DNA of 64,000 nt from Nevskia sp. (GCA_019689635.1 JADGHB010000002.1:62001-126000), one strand, 5' to 3'; positions 36,745 through 46,554 are shown, numbered from the stretch's first letter. The notes: generated by a model from the sequence alone, not told the origin. Program-made: numbers and translations.

Positions 36745-37701
36745 CTACGACAAGCGCTCGAGAAACTCGCGCAGCTCGGCCGGCAGCGGCGCGCTGAGCT
36801 TGAGGCGCAGGAAGCCGTCCGCGGCCGGCAGATCCAGGAAATGGGCGTGGAGAAACAGCCGGCGCAAACCCAGCGCGCGCAGGGGGCGGTGCTGTTCGCG
36901 CGTACCGTATTTGCGGTCGCCGGCCACCGGATGGCCCAGCGCCGCCGCGTGCACGCGGATCTGGTGGGTGCGGCCGGAGGCGATCTCGACCTCGCACAGG
37001 GTCGCGTCGCGGTATTGGGCTTGCGGGACGAAGCGCGAGCGGGAGGGCTTGCCCTCTTCCTCGTCGATGGCGACGTAGCGCTCGCCGCCGCCGAGCCGGT
37101 TCTTGACCAGCGCGGCATCGACCTCGCGCGGCCCTGCCAGCCGCCCGGCCAGCAGCGCGAAATAGCGCTTGTGCGCGAGGCCGGCGCGGAACGCGGCCTG
37201 TGCGCGCAGCAGCGCCGGCCGCGACTTGGCCAGCAGCAGCACGCCGCTGGTGTCGCGGTCCAGCCGATGGGCGAGTTCCAGGAAGGGATGACGCCCTGCG
37301 CCGCGCAGGGCCTCGATCACGCCGAACGGCACGCCGCTGCCGCCGTGCGAAGCCAGGCCCGCTGGCTTGTCCAGCGCCAGGTAGTCGGCGTCCTCGTGGA
37401 CCACGGCGGCGCGCAGGCGCTCGAGCAGGGCATCGGGCGCGCGGATCGGCGCGCGGCGCTCGGTGAGGCGCACCGGCGGGATGCGCACTTCCTCGCCCTC
37501 GGCCAGCCGGCGGTCGGGACGCGCCCGGCCGCCGTCCACCCGCACCTGGCCGGAGCGCAGCAGGCGATAGACGTGCGATTTCGGCACGCCGGGCAGGCGC
37601 CGCAGCAGCCAGTTGTCGATGCGCTGGCCGGCTTCGGCGGCGGCGACCGCCAGCTTGCGCACCTGCGGCGGGCGGGCGGCGGGCGAGTTTTCTTTGGCCA
37701 T
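36745..37701 (-). CDS. rluC: 23S rRNA pseudouridine synthase RluC
   Basis: A 318-residue enzyme. An N-terminal S4 RNA-binding domain (about 20-75; AGQRIDNWLLRRLPGVPKSH) is followed by the RluA-type catalytic core with HRLDRDTSG containing the catalytic Asp (about residues 145-153), and C-terminal SGRTHQIRVHAAALGHPVAGD. RluC modifies U955, U2504 and U2580 of E. coli 23S rRNA. It is divergent from rne with 405 bp between starts, the usual gammaproteobacterial order. Confidence 0.94.
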   Translation of the reverse strand: MAKENSPAARPPQVRKLAVAAAEAGQRIDNWLLRRLPGVPKSHVYRLLRSGQVRVDGGRARPDRRLAEGEEVRIPPVRLTERRAPIRAPDALLERLRAAVVHEDADYLALDKPAGLASHGGSGVPFGVIEALRGAGRHPFLELAHRLDRDTSGVLLLAKSRPALLRAQAAFRAGLAHKRYFALLAGRLAGPREVDAALVKNRLGGGERYVAIDEEEGKPSRSRFVPQAQYRDATLCEVEIASGRTHQIRVHAAALGHPVAGDRKYGTREQHRPLRALGLRRLFLHAHFLDLPAADGFLRLKLSAPLPAELREFLERLS

Positions 37702-37751
37702 CGGGCGGGCGCCTCGAAACCGGCGCGGGGTTTCCTTCGATGTTTATGATC

Positions 37752-37933
37752 GCAAAGCGAAACTACCGCTTTGCCTCGGGCTGTGGCACACTTGTCCGGC
37801 CCGGACGGCAGTCCGGGCGGGCCGCGACCCGTGTACAGCACGCAGCGGCCGGGCGCGCGGGGCCATGGTAACAGACCGCCGCGACCGCGCCCGCAAGCCA
37901 TTTCCGTGCCCTTCGCCGACGAAGGGCGTTTTT
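37752..37933 (+). ncRNA. Candidate short RNA or attenuated rne leader
   Basis: A putative promoter (-10 TATGAT at 37746-37751) and a strong terminator (37908-37933) bracket about 180 nt with several hairpins. This could be an independent small RNA or the attenuated part of the rne transcript. It does not look like 6S RNA, 4.5S RNA or tmRNA. No transcription evidence is available. Confidence 0.3.
37908..37933 (+). terminator. Intrinsic terminator in the rne leader
   Basis: GCCCTTCG-CCGA-CGAAGGGC, a perfect 8-bp stem with tetraloop, is followed directly by GTTTTT. It is oriented toward rne, 174 bp before its ATG, so it must act as an attenuator or end a separate transcript. Confidence 0.65.
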
Positions 37934-38106
37934 CCAGACCACCACGTTCCCGCGCGAGGCGGGGATGATGATCAAGCCGAATCCAAGCCCTACGGGTACG
38001 ATTTCAGGAACGATCGAGGCGCGCATTGGCACGAAGCCAAGCACGGCGCGCGCCGCATCCCGTCGTCGATGCCTCCTGCGGTCGAGCGTCCACCGAGACC
38101 GCCACA

Positions 38107-40644
38107 ATGAAAAGAATCCTCATCAACGCCACCCAGCGCGAAGAGCTGCGCGTGGCGATCGTCGACGGCCAGAAGCTCTACGACCTCGACATCGAACTGG
38201 CCTCGCGCGAACAGCGCAAGTCCAACGTCTATAAGGGCAAGATCACCCGCGTCGAGCCCAGCCTCGAAGCCTGCTTCGTCGATTACGGCGCCGAGCGCCA
38301 CGGCTTCTTGCCGTTCAAGGAGATCAGCCGCGAATACTTGAACGGCGAAGGCCGCGGAATCCGCGACCAGATCCGCGAAGGCGCCGAGCTGATCGTCCAG
38401 GTCGAGAAGGAGGAGCGCGGCAACAAAGGCGCGGCGCTGACCACCTACGCCAGCCTCGCCGGCCGCTACCTGGTGTTGATGCCCAACAATCCGCGCGCCG
38501 GCGGCATCTCGCGCCGGGTCGAAGGCGAAGAACGCGAGGAAGCCAAGGAAGCGCTCAACGCGCTCCAGCTCCCCGAGGGCATGGGCGTGATCGTGCGCAC
38601 CAACGGCATCGGCCGCAGCACGGCCGAGCTGCAGGCCGACCTCGACCAGCTCGTGGACATCTGGAAGCGCATCGTCGAGGCCGCGCGCGAACGGCCGGCG
38701 CCGTTTTTGATCTACCAGGAAAACAACGTGGTGCTGCGCGCGTTGCGCGATTACCTGCGGCCCGACATCGGCGAGGTGATCGTCGACAATGCCGAAATTT
38801 ACGAGCAGGCGCGCGCGCAGATGGAGCGCTCGATGCCGGCCGAACTCGGCAAGCTCAAGCTGTACCGCGACGACATCCCGCTGTTCTCGCGCTACCAGGT
38901 GGAAAGCCAGATCGAATCGGCCCACGAGCGCCAGGTGCGCCTGCCCTCCGGCGGCTCCATCGTCATCGACCACGCCGAGGCGCTGACCGCCATCGACATC
39001 AACTCGGCCAAGGCCACCGGCGGCGCGGGCATCGAGGAAACCGCGCTGCAGACCAACCTGGAGGCGGCCGAGGAGATCGCGCGCCAGCTGCGCCTGCGCG
39101 ACCTGGGCGGCCTGATCGTGATCGACTTCATCGACATGGCCAGCGGCAAGAACCAGCGCGAGGTGGAAAAACGCCTGGCCGAGGCCTGCAGCGCCGACCG
39201 CGCGCGCGTTCAGCTCGGCCGCCTGTCACGCTTCGGATTGCTGGAGATGAGCCGCCAGCGCCTGCGGCCCTCGCTGTCCGAGCACACCCAGATCCCCTGC
39301 CCGCGCTGCCAAGGTCGCGGCCAGATCCGTTCGGTGGAATCCCTGGCCTTGTCGGTGCTGCGCCTGATCGAGGAAGAGTGCATGAAGGACCGCACCGGCC
39401 GCGTCATCGCCCAGTTGCCGGTGGACGTCGCCACCTTCCTGCTCAACGAAAAGCGCGCGGTGCTCTCGGAGCTGGAGTCGCGCTACCTGGTCACCGTCAC
39501 CCTCGTCCCCAACGAGACGCTGGAATCGCCCAATTTCCAGATCACGCGCGTGCGCGTGGATCACTTGCAGCAGGACAACAACGCCGCGCTGTCTTACCGC
39601 ATCGCCGAGGATTTCGCGGCCGAGTCGCGCGCGGCCCTGACGCCGGGCGCTCCGGCGGCCCGGCCGGCAGCCGAACCGGCGGTCAAGCCGCTGCTGCCCG
39701 CCGCGCCGGCACCGGCACCGATACCGGCGCTGCAGCCGGCGACGCGGGAAAGCTTCTGGCAGCGGCTGCTGCGCTGGCTGGGCTTCGGTCCGCGCAGCGC
39801 CACGCCCGCACCGGCGCCGATCGACGCCCAACCCCTGCCGCGGCCCAGACCGGCCGAGTCCGCACAAGCCGCGCGGCTGCCGCAGCCGCCGCGCGCGGAA
39901 CAAGCGCGGCGTGAATCTCGCGGCGAGAACCGCGCCTCCGAGCGCGGCGAACAACGCACTCAGCCGCAGCGACGCGAACGCCCGGAGCCACGCGGGCCGC
40001 AACGCGGACCAGCCCAAGGCGCGGGAGCGCCGCAGAACCAGAACCAGAACCAGCGCCCACAGCCGCCGCGTGCCGGCAGCGAGCCACGCCCGCAGGCAGC
40101 CGCGAACGCCTCGAGCCCCGAGAGCGTCGCCGGCGAACACCGCGAAGGCGGACGGCGCCGCCGCGGTCGTCGCGGCCGCGGGCGCGGGCGCGGCGAAGGA
40201 CAAGCTCAGCAAGCGCAGACGGCGACGCAACAGCCCGCGGCTGGGACGCCCGCGCCTCGCCCCGAATCCGCTGAACCCGCATTCCCGCAGGAAACCGCGC
40301 CGGCCAAGGCCGACGGCGTGGGATCCGCCGCGGGCGCATCCCGGCGCGCCGAAACGCCGACCGAAGCCGCCTCCGCGCACGAGCGCGCCCAGTCCGCGCC
40401 GCAGGGCGAACTGAGTCGGCCCGCGCCACCGCGCGTGCCGGAACCCGCAGCCGACCCGGCCTCGGTCGCTGCGGCTCGGACGCCGCCGACTTCGCCGCCG
40501 GCCGTGCCCCACGACGGCGAAACGCCGGTCGAAGCGCGGCGGGATCCTCAGCCGCCATCGCCGCCGCCATCGCGGCCGGAGTCGCCAGCGGCGTCCACGA
40601 CTCCCGACGCGCCGGCTCAAGAGACCACGCGCAGCGAGGCTTGA
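38107..40644 (+). CDS. rne: Ribonuclease E
   Basis: An 845-residue endoribonuclease, core of the RNA degradosome. The S1 domain (about 37-120) has [20 protein letters not shown]. The DNase-like catalytic domain includes [13 protein letters not shown] (about 295-308) with a magnesium-binding Asp, and the zinc-link CPRCQGRGQ (398-406) joins dimers. From about residue 515 the protein is Pro/Arg/Ala-rich and disordered, with arginine-rich blocks ([19 protein letters not shown]) that would bind RNA and partner proteins. The ATG at 38107 gives the standard start [18 protein letters not shown]; the longer frame reads into the leader. Confidence 0.95.
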   Translation: MKRILINATQREELRVAIVDGQKLYDLDIELASREQRKSNVYKGKITRVEPSLEACFVDYGAERHGFLPFKEISREYLNGEGRGIRDQIREGAELIVQVEKEERGNKGAALTTYASLAGRYLVLMPNNPRAGGISRRVEGEEREEAKEALNALQLPEGMGVIVRTNGIGRSTAELQADLDQLVDIWKRIVEAARERPAPFLIYQENNVVLRALRDYLRPDIGEVIVDNAEIYEQARAQMERSMPAELGKLKLYRDDIPLFSRYQVESQIESAHERQVRLPSGGSIVIDHAEALTAIDINSAKATGGAGIEETALQTNLEAAEEIARQLRLRDLGGLIVIDFIDMASGKNQREVEKRLAEACSADRARVQLGRLSRFGLLEMSRQRLRPSLSEHTQIPCPRCQGRGQIRSVESLALSVLRLIEEECMKDRTGRVIAQLPVDVATFLLNEKRAVLSELESRYLVTVTLVPNETLESPNFQITRVRVDHLQQDNNAALSYRIAEDFAAESRAALTPGAPAARPAAEPAVKPLLPAAPAPAPIPALQPATRESFWQRLLRWLGFGPRSATPAPAPIDAQPLPRPRPAESAQAARLPQPPRAEQARRESRGENRASERGEQRTQPQRRERPEPRGPQRGPAQGAGAPQNQNQNQRPQPPRAGSEPRPQAAANASSPESVAGEHREGGRRRRGRRGRGRGRGEGQAQQAQTATQQPAAGTPAPRPESAEPAFPQETAPAKADGVGSAAGASRRAETPTEAASAHERAQSAPQGELSRPAPPRVPEPAADPASVAAARTPPTSPPAVPHDGETPVEARRDPQPPSPPPSRPESPAASTTPDAPAQETTRSEA

Positions 40645-40739
40645 GATTCCGCAGCGGCGCCTGCGCCTCTCGCGACGCTGAGTTCTTGTAGTCGGTACGT
40701 CACCGTCCTTGGCGCAACGGCCTCGTTTCGTTCAACCCA

Positions 40740-40808
40740 GCCCGACCCTCCATGGCCGGGCGTTGGCGTTCGCACGGCTTGCCGCCGGCAAGCCGCAAGC
40801 GCGAATGC
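40740..40808. repeat. Double-hairpin repeat element, copy B
   Basis: Hairpin 1: GCCCG...CGGGC around a loop holding TCCATGG. After GTTG comes hairpin 2: outer stem GCGTTCGC/GCGAATGC, inner stem CGGCTTGCC-GCC-GGCAAGCCG, unpaired CAAGC on the 3' side. The layout is that of copy A (33311-33381), with compensatory base changes. Located in the convergent gap between rne and the phosphatase gene. Confidence 0.7.
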
Positions 40809-40826
40809 TCGCCTGTGCTCGCGTCG

Positions 40827-41507
40827 CTATTCTCGCTTCAGCACGCGATCGACGATCTGGCGCGCCCACCAGCTTTCGTGGAACGAGGCGCGCACCGCCT
40901 CGCGATCGTAATCGCGTTCGATCCAGCTCAGGAAATCGACGCCGCGCGCGTCGCGCGCCACGCGGTAGCACTCGAAGAAGTGGTCGAGGATGCCGGTCTT
41001 GGCCTGGCGCACGTGGCCGTAAGGCCAGAAACGCAGTTCGCGCAGCGCGCGTTCCAACGGCTGCTTTTCCTCCAGCATCAGGTAAATCGCGCTGGCCAGG
41101 CCGGCGCGGTCCGCGCCGGACTTGCAGTGCACCCAAAGCGGCCGCGGCAGCTCGCGGAACAGTTGCGCCAGGCGCAGCACCTGCTCGCGCGAGGGCGCGT
41201 CGCGCGAACCGATCGGGAAATGCACGAGCCGCAGGCCCAGTTCGGCGCACAGCTCGCGCTCGAGCCGGTTGGAACCGATATGCGCCTCGTCGCCGCGCAG
41301 ACTGAGCACGGCGCGCACGCCGGCGCGCGCGCCGGCGCGCAACTGGTGGGGCAAGGGATGACTGGAACGGTAAAAGCCGGGCGCCACCTGCCGGCGCGTG
41401 TTGAACCAGTAGCGGAACACGGCGTGGTCGGCGAACAGCATGTGCAGCCAGGCGCGCAGCCGCTGGCCGCGCGTCAAGCGGGGAGCGCGCGCGGCGGCGT
41501 CGTTCAC
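40827..41507 (-). CDS. Dual-specificity/tyrosine phosphatase-like protein
   Basis: A 226-residue protein with the PTP signature VHCKSGADRAG (Cys128, Arg134) and a candidate general acid Asp103 (SRDAPS). It resembles the DSP group of Cys-dependent phosphatases, and the N-terminal part has VAPGFYRSSHPLPHQL as in bacterial DSP-like proteins. The substrate is unknown; lipid or protein phosphates are possible. It overlaps the kdsB stop (ATGA), so it belongs to the msbA-lpxK-ycaR-kdsB transcript. In Pseudomonas this position is held by a low-molecular-weight PTP. Confidence 0.85.
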   Translation of the reverse strand: MNDAAARAPRLTRGQRLRAWLHMLFADHAVFRYWFNTRRQVAPGFYRSSHPLPHQLRAGARAGVRAVLSLRGDEAHIGSNRLERELCAELGLRLVHFPIGSRDAPSREQVLRLAQLFRELPRPLWVHCKSGADRAGLASAIYLMLEEKQPLERALRELRFWPYGHVRQAKTGILDHFFECYRVARDARGVDFLSWIERDYDREAVRASFHESWWARQIVDRVLKRE

Positions 41508-42259
41508 CGGCGGTGCGCCTCGAGCCGCGCCGCGACTGCGGCGAGATCGGCCTCGGTGTCCACGCCGGGCGGGACTTCGAGCTCGGTCACGCCGACGCGG
41601 ATCGCCATGCCGTGCGCGAGCGCGCGCAGTTGCTCCAGGAGCTCGCAGTCCTCCAGCGGCGCATGCGGCAGTCGCGCCAGGCGCGTGAGCGCGCCGACGC
41701 GGTAGGCATACAAGCCGATGTGACGCAGCGCGAGCGCTGGTGGCTGGGCGTCACCGCCGTCGCGCGGCCAGGGAATCGGCGCGCGGGAAAAATACAGCGC
41801 GTGCCCGCGCGCATCGCACACTACTTTGACGACGTTGGGATCGAGCCACTGCGCACGCGTGTCGATGCGGTGCGCCGCGGTGGCGATCTCGGCCTGGGGA
41901 TCCTCGGCCAGCCATTGGGCGGTCGCGCGGATCAGCGCGGGCGGCATCAGCGGCTCGTCGCCCTGCAGGTTGACCACCAGGCTGTCCTCGCGCCAGCCGG
42001 CCTCGCGCGCGACCTGCTCCACGCGATCGGTGCCGGAGCGATGGTCGGCGGAGGTCAGGCGCGCATCGGCGCCGAACGCGCGACAGGCGGCAAGGACTTC
42101 TTCGGCGTCGGTGGCGACGATCACTTCCTCCGCGCCCGAGGCGCAGCCCGCCTCCCACACCCAGTGCAGCAGCGGCCGGCCGGCCAGTTCGCGCAGCACC
42201 TTGCGCGGCAAGCGGGTGGAGGACAGCCGCGCCGGGATGACGAGCTTGAAGGCGGTCAC
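41504..42259 (-). CDS. kdsB: 3-deoxy-manno-octulosonate cytidylyltransferase
   Basis: A 251-residue enzyme activating Kdo as CMP-Kdo for LPS inner core. The nucleotide-binding start is KLVIPARLSSTRLPRKVL. Other motifs are EVIVATDAEEVLAACRAFG, VVNLQGDEPLMPP and ALYFSRAPIPWPRDGG. Usual length. It lies between ycaR and the phosphatase, with a four-base overlap with the latter. Confidence 0.96.
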   Translation of the reverse strand: MTAFKLVIPARLSSTRLPRKVLRELAGRPLLHWVWEAGCASGAEEVIVATDAEEVLAACRAFGADARLTSADHRSGTDRVEQVAREAGWREDSLVVNLQGDEPLMPPALIRATAQWLAEDPQAEIATAAHRIDTRAQWLDPNVVKVVCDARGHALYFSRAPIPWPRDGGDAQPPALALRHIGLYAYRVGALTRLARLPHAPLEDCELLEQLRALAHGMAIRVGVTELEVPPGVDTEADLAAVAARLEAHRR

Positions 42260-42272
42260 GCGGCCGAGACGG

Positions 42273-42461
42273 TCAGCGCTTCGCGCCGAGTTCTTCGTCG
42301 GTGAGCGGGCGCGCTTCTTCCTCCAGCATCACCGGAATGCCGTCGCGCACCGGATAGGCCAGGCGCGAGGCGCGGCACCAGAGTTCCTGACGCTCGGGAT
42401 GCCATTCCAGCGGCGCCTTGGTGACCGGGCAGACCAGGATGTCGAGCAGGCGTTTATCCAT
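42273..42461 (-). CDS. ycaR: Trm112/YcaR family small protein
   Basis: A 62-residue protein, [20 protein letters not shown] then [18 protein letters not shown], the Trm112/UPF0434 fold. Typical position between lpxK and kdsB. The ATG at 42461 overlaps the lpxK stop by eight bases. In eukaryotes Trm112 activates methyltransferases; in bacteria the role is open. One of the two CxxC zinc pairs is reduced, as in most bacterial members. Confidence 0.95.
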   Translation of the reverse strand: MDKRLLDILVCPVTKAPLEWHPERQELWCRASRLAYPVRDGIPVMLEEEARPLTDEELGAKR

Positions 42462-43458
42462 GAGCGGCGTCGAAGGCGTCGAACACGCGATCGAGCCATT
42501 GTCGCACAGCCGCGGCGTCCCCGGCGGACAGCTCCGCACGCGCCGGCACGCACCACCAGTCCGGCCGCGCGAAGGCGAGGCACTTGACCGCGTCCTTTTC
42601 GGTCATCAACACCGGCAAGCCGTCGTCGTAGGCCAGATCCGCCGCCGCGTAGCGGTGATGATCGGCAAACGGATGCTCGATGGGCTGCAGCCCGGCGGCA
42701 CGCAGCGCGGCGAAGAAGCGCGGCGGATGGCCGATGCCGGCCACCGCGTGCACGCGTCGTCCTGCGAAACGCGCCAACGGCCGGCGCTCGCCGTCGCGCA
42801 GCGAGACGGCCTCGTTGAGGCGCAGATGCAGGTCCACGCACGGCGCCAGCGCCGTGCGCCAACCGCCGCCGTTGACCACCACGAAGTTCACCTCGGACAG
42901 CCGCGCCGGCGGCTCGCGCAGCGGCCCGGCCGGGAGCAAGGCGCCGTTGCCCAGACCGCGCGCGCCGTCCACCACGCAGATTTCCAGGTCGCGCGCCAGG
43001 CGGTAGTGCTGCAGGCCGTCGTCGGCGACGATCACGTCCACCGCGCCGGAGTCCAGCAGCAGACGCGCGGCGGCCACGCGATCCGGCGCCACCGCCACCG
43101 GCACACCCAGGCGCCGGGCCAGCAGCGCCGGCTCGTCGCCACATCGCGCGGGATCGGTGTGTTGCGTGACGCGCAGCGGATCGCGACCCGGCCGTCCGCC
43201 GTAGCCGCGGCTGACGACGCCCGGCTTGCGGCCGCGCGCGCGCAGGGTTTCCACCAGCCACATCACGAAAGGCGTTTTGCCGGTGCCGCCGAGGGCGAGA
43301 TTGCCGACCACGATCACCGGCGCCGGCAGACGCACCGCCTGCCTTTTGCGCCGCGCGGCCACGCCTTGCGCGACCGCGCCGTAGAGCGCCGCCAGCGGCC
43401 GCAGGAATCGCGGCGGCGGCGTTTGCGCGTACCAGCGCCGCTCCAGCCAGTTGCGCAT
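42454..43458 (-). CDS. lpxK: Tetraacyldisaccharide 4'-kinase
   Basis: A 334-residue inner-membrane-associated kinase adding the 4' phosphate to lipid A. P-loop: [16 protein letters not shown] (about residues 50-65). Other hallmarks: [45 protein letters not shown] and [16 protein letters not shown]-type DG motifs. Downstream of msbA (18 bp gap), upstream of ycaR with an eight-base overlap. Confidence 0.95.
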   Translation of the reverse strand: MRNWLERRWYAQTPPPRFLRPLAALYGAVAQGVAARRKRQAVRLPAPVIVVGNLALGGTGKTPFVMWLVETLRARGRKPGVVSRGYGGRPGRDPLRVTQHTDPARCGDEPALLARRLGVPVAVAPDRVAAARLLLDSGAVDVIVADDGLQHYRLARDLEICVVDGARGLGNGALLPAGPLREPPARLSEVNFVVVNGGGWRTALAPCVDLHLRLNEAVSLRDGERRPLARFAGRRVHAVAGIGHPPRFFAALRAAGLQPIEHPFADHHRYAAADLAYDDGLPVLMTEKDAVKCLAFARPDWWCVPARAELSAGDAAAVRQWLDRVFDAFDAAHG

Positions 43459-43476
43459 CGGTCGTGACGGCGCGGC

Positions 43477-45264
43477 CTAGGCCGCGGCGGGTGCCGCCGC
43501 CTCGCGGAACTGCATACGATGCAGCGCGGCATAAACGCCGTTGCGCGCCAACAGCTCCGCGTGGCTGCCCTGCTCGACGATGCGCCCCTCCTGCAGCACC
43601 GCGATCAGGTCCGCACTCTGCACGGTGGACAGGCGATGGGCGATGACCAGGGTGGTGCGGCCGCGCTTGAGTTCCTCCAGCGCCTGCTGCACCAGGCGCT
43701 CGGATTCGGCATCGAGCGCGGAGGTCGCCTCGTCGAGCAGCAGGATCGGCGCGTCCTTGAGCAGGGCGCGGGCGATGGCGATGCGCTGGCGCTCGCCGCC
43801 GGAAAACATCAAGCCTTCCTGCCCCATCGGCGTATCGAGGCCGCGCGGCAGCCTTTCGATGAAGCTCCAGGCCTGCGCGCGGCGCGCGGCGGCTTCGATC
43901 TGCGCCCGCGTGGCCTGCGGCGCGCCGTAGGCGATGTTGTCGGCCACGCTGGCGTTGAACAGCACCACGTTCTGATCCACCAGCGCGATCTGGCGGCGCA
44001 GATCGGAAAGCCGGTATTCGCGCAGGTCGTGACCGTCGAGCAGCACGCGGCCGCGGTCGGGATCGTAGAAGCGCGGGATCAGCGAAAGCAGCGTGGTCTT
44101 GCCGCTGCCGGTCTTGCCGACCAGCGCCACGGTGCGACCGTGCGGGATCTCGAGATCGATGCCGGACAGCGCATGGCGGCCCTGCCCCTCGTAGGAGAAA
44201 TCCACCTGCTCGAAGCGGATGTCGCCCACGGCGCGCGCCAGCGGCCGCCGTCCCCGGTCTTGTTCCGCCGGCGTGTCGAGAAAGGCGAACAGTTCCGCGC
44301 CGGCGACGATGCCGCGCTGCAGGTTCTGGCTGATGTTGGTCAGCGACGACAAGGGCGCGCGCAGCGACAGCATGGCGGCCACGAACGAGGTGAAGGTGCC
44401 GGCGGTGATGTCGCCGAGCATGTGCGGCAAGGTGGCCACGAACACCAGCAGCGCCACGCCGATGGCGGCGATCACCTCCAGCGTGCTCAAGGACAGCGCG
44501 TTGGTCACCGTCATCTTGAGGCTTTGGCGGCGCAGCTCGTCGTTGACCTTGCCGAAGCTCTGGAGCGCCAGACGTTCGCCGCCGTAAACCTTGACCACGC
44601 GGCGGCCGGTGATGGCCTCGTCGGCCGAGTGCGAAATATTGGCCACCGAGCGCTGGATGCGCTGCGAAATGACGCGGAAGCGGCGATTGACCCAGGCGAT
44701 CGACCAGGCCACCAGCGGCCCGATCAAGAGCACGAACAGCGTCAGTTTCCAGTTGGTGTAGAACATCAGGCCGATCAGGCCCAGCGCCGACAGCCCGTCG
44801 CGCACCAGCGAGGTGAGCACGCCGCTCGACGAGTCCGCCACCTGGCTGGCGTGGTAGGTGAGCTGGGTCTGCAGGTCCGCGGTGCGCGCGCGGTCGTGGT
44901 GCCCCACCGGCACGCGCAGCAGGTGTTCGAACACCTGCTGGCGCAACTGCGCCACCACGCGCTGACCGATCCAGGCGATGGCGTAGCTGGAGGTGAAATT
45001 CGCCAGCCCGCGCACCAGGAACACCGCCAGGATCACCGGCGGCATCCAGCGGATCACCAGCGGATCGTGGGCCACGAAGATGCGGTCGATCAGCGGCTTG
45101 ACCAGGCGCACGAAGGTCACGTCGGTGGCCGAGTACAGCACCATGCCCAGCATGGCGAGCAGGAACATGCGCCAGTGCGGCGCGGCGTAGCGCAGCAGGC
45201 GGCGATAGACGACGGCGGGACGATGCGGGGCTGGCGCGGCGTTCACGCGGCTTCCGGCGGTCAC
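43477..45264 (-). CDS. msbA: Lipid A export ABC transporter MsbA
   Basis: A 595-residue half-transporter flipping lipid A-core across the inner membrane. Residues about 25-330 hold six helices (YAAPHWRMFLLAMLGMVLYS and following). The ATPase domain has Walker A VGKTGSGKTT, signature FSGGERQRIAIARALLK and Walker B ILLLDEATSALD. The start at 45264 fits the family length (580-600). The gene begins the msbA-lpxK-ycaR-kdsB-phosphatase cluster. Confidence 0.94.
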   Translation of the reverse strand: MTAGSRVNAAPAPHRPAVVYRRLLRYAAPHWRMFLLAMLGMVLYSATDVTFVRLVKPLIDRIFVAHDPLVIRWMPPVILAVFLVRGLANFTSSYAIAWIGQRVVAQLRQQVFEHLLRVPVGHHDRARTADLQTQLTYHASQVADSSSGVLTSLVRDGLSALGLIGLMFYTNWKLTLFVLLIGPLVAWSIAWVNRRFRVISQRIQRSVANISHSADEAITGRRVVKVYGGERLALQSFGKVNDELRRQSLKMTVTNALSLSTLEVIAAIGVALLVFVATLPHMLGDITAGTFTSFVAAMLSLRAPLSSLTNISQNLQRGIVAGAELFAFLDTPAEQDRGRRPLARAVGDIRFEQVDFSYEGQGRHALSGIDLEIPHGRTVALVGKTGSGKTTLLSLIPRFYDPDRGRVLLDGHDLREYRLSDLRRQIALVDQNVVLFNASVADNIAYGAPQATRAQIEAAARRAQAWSFIERLPRGLDTPMGQEGLMFSGGERQRIAIARALLKDAPILLLDEATSALDAESERLVQQALEELKRGRTTLVIAHRLSTVQSADLIAVLQEGRIVEQGSHAELLARNGVYAALHRMQFREAAAPAAA

Positions 45265-45340
45265 GGGATCGCCATGTTAGCAACTGCGGCCACGGCTTCG
45301 CTTAAACTCGGGGGACTTCGCATCGAGCGTGGACGACGCC

Positions 45341-45715
45341 ATGACCGCCAGTACCGACAAGCCCGACTCGCCCTCCCCCAAGACGCTGTTCCAGAAAATC
45401 ATCGACCGCGAACTGCCCGGAAGCTTCGTGTACGAGGACGAGCAGTGCGTGGTCATCAAGGACATCAACCCCGGCGCCCCGCTGCATCTTCTGGTGATCC
45501 CGCGCAAGCCGATCCCCCGGCTCAGCGATGCCACGCCCGAGGACCAGGCCCTGCTGGGCCATCTGCTGCTCGTCGCCAGCCAGGTCGCCCGCGAGGCCGG
45601 CTGCGGCGAAGCCTTCCGCGTCGCCATCAACAACGGCGCCGGCGCGGGACAGAGCGTGTTCCACCTGCACCTGCACGTACTCGCCGGCAGACCGCTCAAG
45701 TGGCCGCCCGGCTGA
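45341..45715 (+). CDS. HIT-family (HinT-like) hydrolase
   Basis: A 124-residue histidine-triad protein, probably hydrolysing adenosine phosphoramidates. HIT motif: VFHLHLHVLAG (about residues 106-116). Preceding: KIIDRELPGSFVYEDEQCVV, LVIPRKPIPRL. An in-frame GTG at 45329 is possible, but the ATG at 45341 gives the normal flexible start. It is divergent from msbA and convergent with the M23 peptidase gene. Confidence 0.92.
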   Translation: MTASTDKPDSPSPKTLFQKIIDRELPGSFVYEDEQCVVIKDINPGAPLHLLVIPRKPIPRLSDATPEDQALLGHLLLVASQVAREAGCGEAFRVAINNGAGAGQSVFHLHLHVLAGRPLKWPPG

Positions 45716-45726
45716 ATCCGGCCGTC

Positions 45727-46554
45727 TCAGCGTAGCGGCGGCCTGGCGACCAGAGCCGCCGGATCGACGTGATTGTCGAACCAGCTCACGCCCCAGTGCA
45801 GATTGGGGCCGGTGGCGCGGCCCGAGGCGCCGCTCAAGGCGATCACCTGCCCCTGGCGCACGCGCTGGCCGAGCCTGACCTCGATGCGCGAGAGGTGCGC
45901 GAACACGCTCTGCACGCCGTGGCCGTGGTCGAGCATGAGCGTCGTGCCGGTGAAATAGAAGTCGTGTGCGACCAGGCTCACGCGCCCGTCGGCCGGCGCG
46001 CGTACGGGCGTGCCGCTGGGCACGGCGAGATCGACGCCGTAGTGCGGCTGTTTGGGTTCGCCGTTCAAGATCCGCTGGCTGCCGAACACGCTGGAGAGTG
46101 CGCCGTGCACCGGCCAGATGAACCTTTGCGCAAAGCCATCGAGCGGACTGGACGCGCGCCGCGCGGCGAGGATTTGCTGCGCCTCGCGGCGGATGCGCGC
46201 CACGACCTGCGGCGGCGGATTGACCTGTTGCGGCGGCAGACCTTCGATGCGTTGCACTTTCCAGTCGCCGGGCGCCACCGGGTATTCCAGCGTCCGCTCC
46301 GGCGCGCCGGGCGTGCGCACTTCGATGCGCGCCGGCGACGGCTCGTCGCGATCCAGGCCGATCACGAACACACCGTCGCGCGTCAAGGCCAGGTCGTGCC
46401 CGTCGAAACGGATCGCACAGCCCGGCGGCGCTTCGCCCAGCAAGAGCGCACCCTGGCGCCATTCGCCGTGGAAGCGCAGCGGCGTCGCCGGCGGGCCCGC
46501 GCCGGCCGCCGCGGCGGCCGTGGCGACGGCGAGCAGCGCGACGGCGGCGCTCAC
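45727..46554 (-). CDS. Secreted M23 (LytM-type) peptidase
   Basis: A 275-residue protein with a signal peptide at residues 1-20 ([17 protein letters not shown]). The C-terminal peptidase domain has [20 protein letters not shown] (zinc His/Asp), [20 protein letters not shown] and the final [15 protein letters not shown] with the catalytic His. N-terminal beta-rich region of about 140 residues precedes it. It would cut peptidoglycan cross-bridges or activate amidases in the periplasm. The GTG at 46554 overlaps the thrS stop (GTGA), supporting this start and coupling to thrS. Confidence 0.85.
   Translation of the reverse strand: MSAAVALLAVATAAAAAGAGPPATPLRFHGEWRQGALLLGEAPPGCAIRFDGHDLALTRDGVFVIGLDRDEPSPARIEVRTPGAPERTLEYPVAPGDWKVQRIEGLPPQQVNPPPQVVARIRREAQQILAARRASSPLDGFAQRFIWPVHGALSSVFGSQRILNGEPKQPHYGVDLAVPSGTPVRAPADGRVSLVAHDFYFTGTTLMLDHGHGVQSVFAHLSRIEVRLGQRVRQGQVIALSGASGRATGPNLHWGVSWFDNHVDPAALVARPPLR

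Larger units (their letters stand above)
37702..38106. other. 405-bp rluC-rne intergenic region and rne leader
   Basis: This long gap contains a TATGAT box (37746-37751, plus strand), an 8-bp inverted repeat GCAAAGCG/CGCTTTGC (37752-37774), a GC-rich region able to fold (CCGGCCCGGACGG...CCGGGCGGGCC around 37797-37824), and a canonical intrinsic terminator at 37908-37933. The last 170 bp before rne show no clear motif. In E. coli the rne leader is long and structured and mediates autoregulation by RNase E; the same may hold here. Confidence 0.5.

Noticed and set aside
36447-37118. 223-codon minus-strand ORF overlapping rluC
   Set aside because: Arginine/serine-rich out-of-frame shadow of rluC.
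37752-37933. 6S RNA, SRP RNA or tmRNA in the rluC-rne gap
   Set aside because: None of the conserved sequence blocks of these RNAs is present; kept only as an unnamed candidate.
39960-40240. Repetitive Arg/Gly/Gln-rich stretch as a separate repeat element
   Set aside because: It is the disordered C-terminal part of RNase E, normal for the family.
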